A stretch of 45,996 nt of DNA from the IMG/VR virus record IMGVR_UViG_3300035670_000379, positions 1-45,996 of that record. One strand, written 5' to 3'. This document shows positions 14,839-20,790 of this stretch, one piece after another (positions within the stretch are counted from its first letter, which is position 1; every line of letters starts with the position of its first letter). The translations under genes were made by a program, and so were the position numbers. A model generated the notes under the pieces. That model was given only the letters and a program-made list of their open reading frames with translations. It made no database searches and was not told the DNA's origin. This DNA is from a virus.

Positions 14839-16629
14839 CTAGACCAGCCCGCCGGCCGCGCCGACGTCGCTCAGGATCGACAGCGCCTCGCGCTCGTACC
14901 AGGCGTGATCCACATCCGAGGGCACCGCCTCGGGCAGCTCCATCAGCGGGCGTGCGCCCTCGCTGCGCGGCACCGTGTAGTTGTTGACCTGGTAGCGCAG
15001 GGCGCCGGCCACGCCGCGGGCGTAGTACCACCTGACCGTCTTGCCCAGGTACTGGCCGCCCTGGTCGACGGCGCCACCCTTGACGGTGCGCACAGTCACC
15101 AGCTTGCGCACATCGCTGCAGGCGCGGACGGTGTCCTCCACCGGCGTGCCGTCACGCAGCCAGCGCACCGCGGCCTCGATGGCCACGCCGTTCACCGGGT
15201 TCTTGGCCAGCGACTCCTGCGCGTAGGCGCCCTTCAACTTCACGCCGCCGTCGGGCTTGATGGCGATGTAGTTGTTGACGTCCCTGGAGTACAGCGCCCG
15301 GTAGCGGGTCTCCTCGGTGTCGAACCCGGTGCGCCGCTCCCAGCGCTGGACGACCTCGCCCATGGCGCCGAGGTCACCGCGGTGGCAGCGGATCACGATG
15401 CCGTCGGTGTTGGCGCTCACCACGCGGACGCCATCGGCCTCGAGGTCCTCGATCAGCATCAGCAGCGCGAGCTGGCCGGTGACGGTGGTCTGGATCAGCA
15501 GGTCTGGCGAGTAGAGCTTCGACCACTTCGAGCCCAGCTTGCCGAAGGACCCGTTGATCGTGATCTTGAGCGCGTCGGCGGTCACCTTGTCGCCTGCAGC
15601 CTTGGCCGCCAGGCGCCGCTCGACGATGCCCTTGTAGGCCTGCAGGAAGGCTGGGCCCATGGCGCGGGGCGCGAGACCCAGGCGCAGGATGATGCTGGGG
15701 TAGTAGCTGGCCACGTCACGGTCCACCAGCACGTAGTCCTCATCGGCCTCCACCGCCTGGCAGGTCTCGCTCGAGTGCAGGCCGCCGATGCCCAGGCGGT
15801 ACACGCCGCGGCCGATCGTGACCGTCTGCCCAGCCAGGGCCTCGGGCTCGGCCACGCCGCCGCTGTCTTGCACGATGAAGTCGGCGGCCTCGATCTCGGC
15901 CAGCTTGTCGCAGAGCTCGAGCGATCGGAACTGCACCCAGCGCGGGGCGCGGTAGTGGTACGACGTGCCGGGCTCGATCGCCTCGCGGATGATGGGCTTG
16001 CCCGTGAGCTTGACGACCTGGTGCGCCAGCACCGCCTCGGCGATCTGCGCGTCGGACTTCGAGCGCAGGTCGATGTCGTACTCGGCGGACATCTTCTCGC
16101 GCAGCTCGAGCTGGGGCTTGAGCTTGCGGTAGAGCGTGTCCGTCGTGATCAGGTCGTTCCGACAATACGTCCTCAGGCGGACGCGATCGGCAGGGGCGAT
16201 GCTTTGCCTGTGGTCGATCGGCAGGTCCTGCAGCCGCGGGCAATGCAGCCGGCCGCCGTAGGTCTTGAGGCTGGCGATGCCGGGCGCCACCTCGATCAGG
16301 TCGATGTGGTCCACGCGCGGCAGCTTCAGGCCCCAGAGCTGCTCGAACTGCCAGCCCTTGTAGCTGCGGCTGATGATGGCCTGCGCCGCCTTGTGGATGC
16401 GCTCGCAGTCGCCTCCGGCCAGGGCCACGGCGATGATCGGGAGGTCGAAGTTCGCGCTGTTGAACCCGACCAGGGTGCGGCCGCGCAGGTTCGCCTTCAG
16501 CGCCTCCACGTCCAGCACCTGGTCCGGGTGCGCCTCGATCTCGGTCACGATGCCCGTCGCGGGGTCGAGGAAGGCCGCGAGGAAGTAGTCGCGGTAGACC
16601 TCGGTGTCGAAGATGGCGATGGGCTTCAT
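14839..16629 (-). CDS. Family B-like DNA polymerase with 3'-5' exonuclease
   Basis: A 596-aa replicative polymerase. Exonuclease motifs: FDTE (Asp8, Glu10), GFNSANFDLP and YCRNDLITTD. Polymerase motif A is DVASYYPSI with Asp305; motif B is KITINGSFG from Lys355; motif C is SANTDG with Asp409. Motif C has Asn407 where most family B enzymes carry Asp (DTDS), and Gly for Ser; this may be a clade feature. The protein is short for the family, as in other small phage polymerases. It lies between the SSB-like gene and the leftward small-gene operon. Confidence 0.9.
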   Translation of the reverse strand: MKPIAIFDTEVYRDYFLAAFLDPATGIVTEIEAHPDQVLDVEALKANLRGRTLVGFNSANFDLPIIAVALAGGDCERIHKAAQAIISRSYKGWQFEQLWGLKLPRVDHIDLIEVAPGIASLKTYGGRLHCPRLQDLPIDHRQSIAPADRVRLRTYCRNDLITTDTLYRKLKPQLELREKMSAEYDIDLRSKSDAQIAEAVLAHQVVKLTGKPIIREAIEPGTSYHYRAPRWVQFRSLELCDKLAEIEAADFIVQDSGGVAEPEALAGQTVTIGRGVYRLGIGGLHSSETCQAVEADEDYVLVDRDVASYYPSIILRLGLAPRAMGPAFLQAYKGIVERRLAAKAAGDKVTADALKITINGSFGKLGSKWSKLYSPDLLIQTTVTGQLALLMLIEDLEADGVRVVSANTDGIVIRCHRGDLGAMGEVVQRWERRTGFDTEETRYRALYSRDVNNYIAIKPDGGVKLKGAYAQESLAKNPVNGVAIEAAVRWLRDGTPVEDTVRACSDVRKLVTVRTVKGGAVDQGGQYLGKTVRWYYARGVAGALRYQVNNYTVPRSEGARPLMELPEAVPSDVDHAWYEREALSILSDVGAAGGLV

Positions 16630-16631
16630 GC

Positions 16632-16662
16632 GTGTCCGTCAGCAGAGGAGCCGGCGCACAAT
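16632..16662 (+). promoter_or_regulatory. Phage promoter-like element facing against the polymerase operon
   Basis: GTGTCCGTC (16632-16640), 16 bases, CACAAT (16657-16662). It matches the late-type element of this phage but points rightward in a region where all genes point left. Its only downstream feature before the terminator is a short transcript. Confidence 0.55.
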
Positions 16663-16668
16663 GGCCTC

Positions 16669-16720
16669 GTCTCCTCTCTGTTGCAGAGATTCAGCCCGCC
16701 ACCCGGCGGGCTTTCTTTTT
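16669..16720 (+). ncRNA. Candidate small RNA (~50 nt) between DNA polymerase and SSB genes
   Basis: The RNA would start about seven bases after the CACAAT box, contain a CTCTG-TTG-CAGAG hairpin (16676-16688) and end in a strong intrinsic terminator. It fits exactly in the 92-base gap between two leftward genes. An ATG overlaps the -10 but the frame it opens runs antisense through the SSB gene and looks non-coding. Function unknown. Confidence 0.5.
16693..16720 (+). terminator. Intrinsic terminator on the plus strand
   Basis: Eight-pair stem AGCCCGCC/GGCGGGCT with an ACCC loop, followed by TTCTTTTT. The T run is only on the plus strand, so it ends a rightward transcript, matching the promoter at 16632. 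Confidence 0.85.
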
Positions 16721-16721
16721 G

Positions 16722-17276
16722 TCAGACCAGGTCCTCGACCTCGAGCTCGTCGAACTCATCCGCCGCGGCCGGGCGGCCACCGCCGAAGGCCTCGCCGTCG
16801 CACACGAACTGGATACCTCTCAGCGTGCAGTTGATGCGCTTGCCGTAGGCGTTGTCCTGGGCCCAGACCTCGACGCTGGCGTTGACGTAGCAGCCGGCGT
16901 AGAGGCGGCCGTCGCGCTCGGTGAGCGGGTTGCGCTGGCCGTCGACCACGGTGGGCCGGGTCTTCGAGCGGGCGGCGACGAACATCATCCCGGCGAACCC
17001 GTCGTAGTCGGGCTTTTCATCGCCGTCGCGCAGGCACACCTTGCCGGTGGAGCGCAGGGCCTTCAACTGGGCGTCGGCCTTGGCGCCCCACTTCTCGCGG
17101 GCCACGGTGGCCAGCACCTTGTCGAGGCCGTCGGCCTGGGCCTGGTCCATGATCAGGGTGGCCTGGTAGCTGGGCTCGCCCTCGCCGTAGGCGCTGGGCT
17201 CGAACAGGGAGGGGAAGGCCAGGCGCACGTTCTTGAGCATCACGCGGCCGGCGGGGGAGGTGTTGTTGGTAGCCAT
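16722..17276 (-). CDS. DUF2815 single-stranded DNA-binding-like protein
   Basis: A 184-aa protein (MATNNTSPAGRVMLKNVRLAFPSLFEP...) of the DUF2815 family, related in fold to T7 gp2.5-type SSBs. The body is OB-fold-like with aromatic beta strands; the C-terminus is a strongly acidic tail (ADEFDELEVEDLV) as in SSB partner-binding tails. AAAGGA precedes the ATG by eight bases. It sits directly upstream of the DNA polymerase and downstream of a nuclease, consistent with a replication/recombination unit. Confidence 0.88.
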   Translation of the reverse strand: MATNNTSPAGRVMLKNVRLAFPSLFEPSAYGEGEPSYQATLIMDQAQADGLDKVLATVAREKWGAKADAQLKALRSTGKVCLRDGDEKPDYDGFAGMMFVAARSKTRPTVVDGQRNPLTERDGRLYAGCYVNASVEVWAQDNAYGKRINCTLRGIQFVCDGEAFGGGRPAAADEFDELEVEDLV

Positions 17277-17289
17277 GGTGTGGTTCCTT

Positions 17290-18528
17290 TCAGTTGGATG
17301 CCGCGACGGTGGTGAATTCCTCGGCCACCGCGCGGGCGTCGATGGCGGGACGGGGATCGGTGACGGGCGCCACGGAGGGCTTGCCGTCGGGTTGGGTGAT
17401 GAGCTCGGCGACCTTGCTCCACTGGCGCTCGCCAATGACGCCGCCCTTCTTCAGCTTCTCGGCGCTGGTGGGCGAGATCAGCTTCAGGTCGTAGGCCTGC
17501 TCGACGGTCAAGCGGAACGTCTTGCGCAGCAGTTCTTCGGCCGCCTTGGGATCGCTCCAGGCGCGTGCGCCGCGCTTGCCCTGCACCAGCTTCCAGCCGG
17601 GCACTGGCAGGCCGTCAGACAGGCGGCGGTGGGCCTCGGCGCGGATGGACGAGCACCAGTCCTCGATCAGGTCGACGCGGCTCAGGGCCGCGGCGATCCA
17701 GTCCTCGGGCGTGTGCTCGTCGGCCGCCGACACCGTGGCCACGGCGAACTCGTCGGGGCTGGCCGGCGTGAACCCGAGCGCGGTGTCGGCGACGCTGTCG
17801 CGCAGGGCAGGGCACGTCGCCTTGGCGCTGCAGAACTTGCACTGCTTCTCGCCCGGGTTGAGGTGCCCGACCGAGAACTCGGCCACCGCCTGGAGCACGC
17901 GGCGCGCGGCGGGGGCAGCGTGCTCGCGGGCCCAGGCGCGGAGCTCGTCGACCCAGAGGTCGTGCTCCTTGATCCCGCCGGCGCGGGGCTGGACGATGAC
18001 CAGGCGGATACGCTCGATGTCGGCCACCTGCTCGGCGATCTCGAGGCAGCCCAGGGCGTAGGCCATGAGCTGGGCGTTGCCCTCGACCTCGACGTCGACG
18101 CCGCGGCCGGTCTTGAGGTCGATGACGATGAGCTCGTTGCCCTTGATCACCAGCGCATCGGCGGTGCCGAAGGCCTCGTGCTCGTCGGGCAGGCCGAGGT
18201 GCTCGCGGAAGCTCACGCGCTGCTCGACGAGCACCGTGCCGTCGTGCGCGGCGATGGCGCGAACGTAGTCGGTGTAGAACTTCGCCACGTCGACCATCTC
18301 GTCGTCGACGGTAAAGTCAAAGCCGTCAGCGTTGTGGTTGGTGCCGAGCAGCTCGGCGTAGACCTGGTCACCGTTCTCCAGGGCATCGGCCGCCACGGCG
18401 TGGCAGGCGGTGCCCCAGGCGCTGTAGGTGTTGCTGGTGCGCTCGGCATCGGCGGTGAGCACCGCGCTGCCGGGGCAGGAGAACAGGCGCTCGAGGACGC
18501 TGGCGCTGAAGATGCGGGCGTGCTGCAT
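17290..18528 (-). CDS. DUF2800 Cas4/AddB-like PD-(D/E)XK nuclease
   Basis: A 412-aa nuclease. Core residues Asp124 (GTADALVI), Asp137 and Lys139 (VIDLKTGRG), and a preceding Glu102, form the PD-(D/E)XK site. Four cysteines arranged one N-terminal (Cys18) and three C-terminal (Cys230, Cys233, Cys239; CKFCSAKATC) match the iron-sulfur cluster layout of Cas4/AddB enzymes. With the DUF2815 SSB it probably processes DNA ends for recombination. The start at 18528 is two bases from the stop of the upstream gene. The C-terminal third is helical and of unknown role. Confidence 0.88.
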   Translation of the reverse strand: MQHARIFSASVLERLFSCPGSAVLTADAERTSNTYSAWGTACHAVAADALENGDQVYAELLGTNHNADGFDFTVDDEMVDVAKFYTDYVRAIAAHDGTVLVEQRVSFREHLGLPDEHEAFGTADALVIKGNELIVIDLKTGRGVDVEVEGNAQLMAYALGCLEIAEQVADIERIRLVIVQPRAGGIKEHDLWVDELRAWAREHAAPAARRVLQAVAEFSVGHLNPGEKQCKFCSAKATCPALRDSVADTALGFTPASPDEFAVATVSAADEHTPEDWIAAALSRVDLIEDWCSSIRAEAHRRLSDGLPVPGWKLVQGKRGARAWSDPKAAEELLRKTFRLTVEQAYDLKLISPTSAEKLKKGGVIGERQWSKVAELITQPDGKPSVAPVTDPRPAIDARAVAEEFTTVAASN

Positions 18529-18529
18529 C

Positions 18530-18967
18530 TCAGGCCTCCAGCGCGGCGTTGACGGTGGCCAGGGCCTCGGCCCACTTCTCAGCCGGCATGACCTTGAAGC
18601 TCTCGTAGCCCATGCCGGTGGCGATGGCCGCGGCCTTCGCCTTGTCCAGCTTGTAGAGCTGCAGCACCGCCTTCTGCAGGTCGGCGTAGGCCACCTGCGG
18701 TACGGCCGGGGGCTCGTCGTCAGGGATGACGATGGCATCGCCCAGGGCTGGGGCCGCCGCGGGCTGCGCAGTAGGCTGGGCCGGGGCAGCCGCCTCGACG
18801 GGGGCAGGCGCCGGTGCCTGTGTCGTCTTCTTCGACTTTGGGGCCGGGGCAGGGCCGACCTCCACGGCGGCGGGCTGGACCTTGATGCCGGTGGCCGGCG
18901 CCTGGATGGTGGTGAAGAAGTCCATCAGCTCGGGCAAGCCGCTGAACGTGAGGGTGACGTTGATCAT
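18530..18967 (-). CDS. Early protein with Pro/Ala-rich linker (145 aa)
   Basis: An N-terminal beta segment (MINVTLTFSGLPELMDFF), a central low-complexity Pro/Ala linker (residues ~45-85), and a C-terminal helical domain (YADLQKAVLQLYKLDKAKAAAIATGMGYESF...). AAAGG is at normal spacing before ATG 18967; an upstream start is possible but lacks a site. It heads the nuclease-SSB-polymerase operon. Possibly a nuclease or SSB partner; function unknown. Confidence 0.65.
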   Translation of the reverse strand: MINVTLTFSGLPELMDFFTTIQAPATGIKVQPAAVEVGPAPAPKSKKTTQAPAPAPVEAAAPAQPTAQPAAAPALGDAIVIPDDEPPAVPQVAYADLQKAVLQLYKLDKAKAAAIATGMGYESFKVMPAEKWAEALATVNAALEA

Positions 18968-18995
18968 GGGGTGGGCCTTTCGCAAAGGGGTTGTG

Positions 18996-19013
18996 ATCGT
19001 AGCAGACGCTAAA
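18996..19013 (-). promoter_or_regulatory. Operator and -10-like box for the replication operon
   Basis: Minus strand: TTTAGC-GTCT-GCTACG (19013-18998), with TACGAT (19001-18996) overlapping its right half. It is the same arrangement as at 14798-14825. No good -35 is seen. It lies just upstream of the gene starting at 18967. Confidence 0.6.
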
Positions 19014-19036
19014 ACAAGGGACGAAAAAATTTGGGG

Positions 19037-19306
19037 TTAGGCCGGCAGCTCGGCCTGTCCGATGGCCAGGGCGCGCTCGCACTGCTTGACCAGCGCGCGA
19101 TAGGCGCGGCGCTCATCGGGCAGCAGGTCGGGGCCGTCGGGGTCGAGCATGAAGCGGCAGTCGTCGAGGATCTCCTGCAGCGTCTCGGGTGTGACGTGCA
19201 GGAAGCCCGGCGCGAACATGCGATCGGCCAGGGCCGGGACCACGTCGCCAATGCAGCGGACGTTCCACTCGTTGGCGATTGAGGGAGTGATGCGCAGGAT
19301 GTGCAT
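19037..19306 (-). CDS. Hypothetical early protein (89 aa)
   Basis: MHILRITPSIANEWNVRCIGD... with a C-terminal helical segment (DERRAYRALVKQCERALAIGQ). AGGAG lies nine bases before the ATG. No recognised domain. It and the next gene precede the operator at 18996-19013. Confidence 0.65.
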   Translation of the reverse strand: MHILRITPSIANEWNVRCIGDVVPALADRMFAPGFLHVTPETLQEILDDCRFMLDPDGPDLLPDERRAYRALVKQCERALAIGQAELPA

Positions 19307-19386
19307 GCTGTTGGTCTCCTGGTTGACGTGTCGGGGTGACACTGGCCAGCCCCGGGGCTGGCCGCTGCCACCGCAGCGGGGAAGGG

Positions 19387-19590
19387 TTAGCGGATCTCGA
19401 TGCCGGCGCGCTGCAGGATCGCGCGCTTTTCCATGTCGTAGCGGTACGCGCCGAGCTGGAAATCGCGCGCGGCGTCGAGCGCGCAGTGCGCCACCGGCTC
19501 GTGCTCGTTCTCAAGGCGCAGGCACCAGTGAACGAAATGCGCCTCGGCCGTGGTGCCAGACACTTGGTCGCCGTAGAGGTAGAAAGCCAT
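19387..19590 (-). CDS. Hypothetical early protein (67 aa)
   Basis: MAFYLYGDQVSGTTAEAHFVHW... with a GGAG site seven bases before ATG. Aromatic and histidine-rich, no membrane segment. First gene after the terminator and promoter at 19619-19681, so likely an early leftward gene under the repressor. Confidence 0.65.
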   Translation of the reverse strand: MAFYLYGDQVSGTTAEAHFVHWCLRLENEHEPVAHCALDAARDFQLGAYRYDMEKRAILQRAGIEIR

Positions 19591-19618
19591 CTTGCTGCTC
19601 CTGGTTGCGTTGTCGATG

Positions 19619-19653
19619 GCTCAAATTTAGCACAAGAAAAAATACATTGGCAA
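19619..19653 (-). promoter_or_regulatory. Early leftward promoter with operator-like site
   Basis: Minus strand TTGCCA (19653-19648), 18 bases, TAAATT (19629-19624). The imperfect palindrome GCTAAATTTGAGC (19631-19619) covers the -10 and carries the GCTAAA half-site seen at the other early promoters. It would drive the genes at 19590 and below. Confidence 0.55.
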
Positions 19654-19681
19654 AATAAACCCGACTTTACAGGTCGGGTTT
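19651..19681 (-). terminator. Intrinsic terminator after the repressor operon
   Basis: A nine-pair perfect stem AAACCCGAC/GTCGGGTTT (19657-19665 and 19673-19681) with a seven-base loop. On the minus strand it is followed by ATTTTG, so it ends transcription arriving from the repressor and 54-aa gene. Confidence 0.8.
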
Positions 19682-19698
19682 AGCGCAACCGGGCGGGA

Positions 19699-19863
19699 TC
19701 AGAGCAGCTCGACGGCGATGTCCACCAGCAGCAGAAGTCCGATCAGGGTCAGGGCCACGCGGTTGGTGCGCGTGTAGCGTCGCAGGTCATCGAGGGGGTC
19801 ATCCCACAGACCGCCGTGCTCTACCAGGTACTTGATGCGCTGCTGTATCTGCTCTTTGCTCAT
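19699..19863 (-). CDS. Small membrane protein coupled to the repressor (54 aa)
   Basis: A soluble N-terminus (MSKEQIQQRIKYLVEHGGLWDDPLD...), a basic stop (RRYTRTNR), and one C-terminal transmembrane helix (VALTLIGLLLLVDIAVELL). Its ATG overlaps the repressor stop (ATGA) and a terminator follows, so it should be made with the repressor in lysogens. That expression pattern and topology fit superinfection exclusion or lysogenic conversion, but this is inference. No family recognised. Confidence 0.7.
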   Translation of the reverse strand: MSKEQIQQRIKYLVEHGGLWDDPLDDLRRYTRTNRVALTLIGLLLLVDIAVELL

Positions 19864-20285
19864 GACGATCCGCTCCCTCGGAGAAGTTTGATCAATTTGT
19901 AGATGTAGGGCTCATCGAGTGAGCCTGTCAATTTGGCCCGGTCATAGACCAATTGGACCAAGGTGCCATACATCTCGGGGTCCGGTCTGAGACCCGCATC
20001 ACGCAAGCACGTCGCCACTGCCTGCACGCACTCGGCCAGCGTCTCGTCGTTGAGCTGCTGCCCGCCGGCGGGGTGGTCGCGGTCGAGCCAGGCCGCCGGC
20101 AGGCCGAGCTTGGCCTCAATCTCCCTGGCCACCTTCTCGCTCACCTCGCGACTGGGCCTGGGCCCTGCGAGCTGCGCGATGTAGCTGCCGTTGCTGTGCC
20201 CCAGCTTCTTACTGAGCGACGTCGGGCCTCCCCACTGCCCGATCAGGGCGCGCAGATTCTGCCGGCGTGTTTCGTAAACGGTCAT
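19860..20285 (-). CDS. CI-like HTH repressor
   Basis: A 141-aa protein with a lambda-repressor-type HTH over residues ~8-50 (RRQNLRALIGQWGGPTSLSKKLGHSNGSYIAQLAGPRPSR... with the LSKKLGHSNGSYIAQL recognition region) followed by EIEAKLGLPAAWLD. It lacks a LexA-like peptidase domain, so induction would not be by simple RecA self-cleavage. AAGG lies eight bases before ATG 20285; alternative ATGs at 20291 and 20303 are less well placed. Divergent from the Cro-like gene with palindromic operators between them, it is the likely master lysogeny regulator. Confidence 0.85.
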   Translation of the reverse strand: MTVYETRRQNLRALIGQWGGPTSLSKKLGHSNGSYIAQLAGPRPSREVSEKVAREIEAKLGLPAAWLDRDHPAGGQQLNDETLAECVQAVATCLRDAGLRPDPEMYGTLVQLVYDRAKLTGSLDEPYIYKLIKLLRGSGSS

Positions 20286-20307
20286 CGTCATACCTTGCCC
20301 CATCGCA

Positions 20308-20345
20308 TTGCGTTTACGCAAGCCTTTTCGGTTTTGCTAAAGTCG
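20308..20345. promoter_or_regulatory. Immunity-region operators between repressor and Cro-like genes
   Basis: TTGCGTTTACGCAA (20308-20321) is a perfect 5+5 inverted repeat. Immediately right, TCGGTTTTGCTAAAGTCG (20328-20345) carries the GCTAAA half-site and recurs almost exactly at 20679-20694. The 64-base gap between the divergent starts must hold both promoters. Confidence 0.65.
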
Positions 20346-20349
20346 GGGC

Positions 20350-20649
20350 ATGAACACCCCACACCCCTTGCGCCTGTGGATGCAGGCCGCCAGTCCAGAC
20401 GAGCGCGCGGCCCTGGCCGAGGCGATCGGCAGCTCGGTGGGCCAGCTCTACCAGTACGCGGGTGGCCACCGCAACGCCAGCGCCGAGCGCGCTGGCCGCA
20501 TCGAGGCCGCCACCGAGCAGATGCACCGCGCCAGCCGCGGGCGCCTGCCGCGCCTTTACCGCACCGACCTGGCCGAGGCCTGTCGCTCCTGCGCCTATGC
20601 ACGGCGCTGCGGTTCTCCAGCATCGGAGTTCCCCCTTGGGGTCGAGTAG
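20350..20649 (+). CDS. Cro/YdaS-like HTH regulator
   Basis: A 99-aa protein (MNTPHPLRLWMQAASPDERAALAEAIGSSVGQLYQYAGGHRNASAERAGRIEAAT...) with the YdaS/Cro-type HTH in residues ~15-55. The C-terminus has a cysteine cluster (LAEACRSCAYARRC). It is divergent from the repressor and upstream of the primase-helicase, the standard place for the lytic regulator. GGGG at 20345-20348 is close to the ATG, so initiation may be from a very short leader. Confidence 0.75.
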   Translation: MNTPHPLRLWMQAASPDERAALAEAIGSSVGQLYQYAGGHRNASAERAGRIEAATEQMHRASRGRLPRLYRTDLAEACRSCAYARRCGSPASEFPLGVE

Positions 20650-20678
20650 TGGCTCCCTGTGTGTCTCCGTGAATTTTA

Positions 20679-20737
20679 TCGGTTTGCTAAGTCGAACCTT
20701 GAGCCCGATGCACCCGCGCCAGGTTGCGTTTGCTCAA
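20679..20737. promoter_or_regulatory. Second operator-like cluster before the primase-helicase
   Basis: Within the 141-base gap 20650-20790: TCGGTTTGCTAAGTCG (20679-20694), a copy of the site before the Cro-like gene, and TTGCGTTTGCTCAA (20724-20737), a one-mismatch version of the palindrome at 20308. They suggest repressor/Cro control of the replication gene. Confidence 0.55.
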
Positions 20738-20790
20738 GGGCTTTACACCCCGCCAACGCCTGGTACCGAGGCGTCTAACCCCGTCAGACC

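Noticed and set aside
16661-16834. Leaderless ORF starting at ATG 16661
   Set aside because: The ATG is inside the -10 box and the frame continues past the terminator into antisense SSB sequence.
14905-16848. 647-aa plus-strand open frame opposite the DNA polymerase
   Set aside because: Composition is His/Ala/Val/Arg-rich with no domain; the minus strand encodes all polymerase motifs. Shadow frame.
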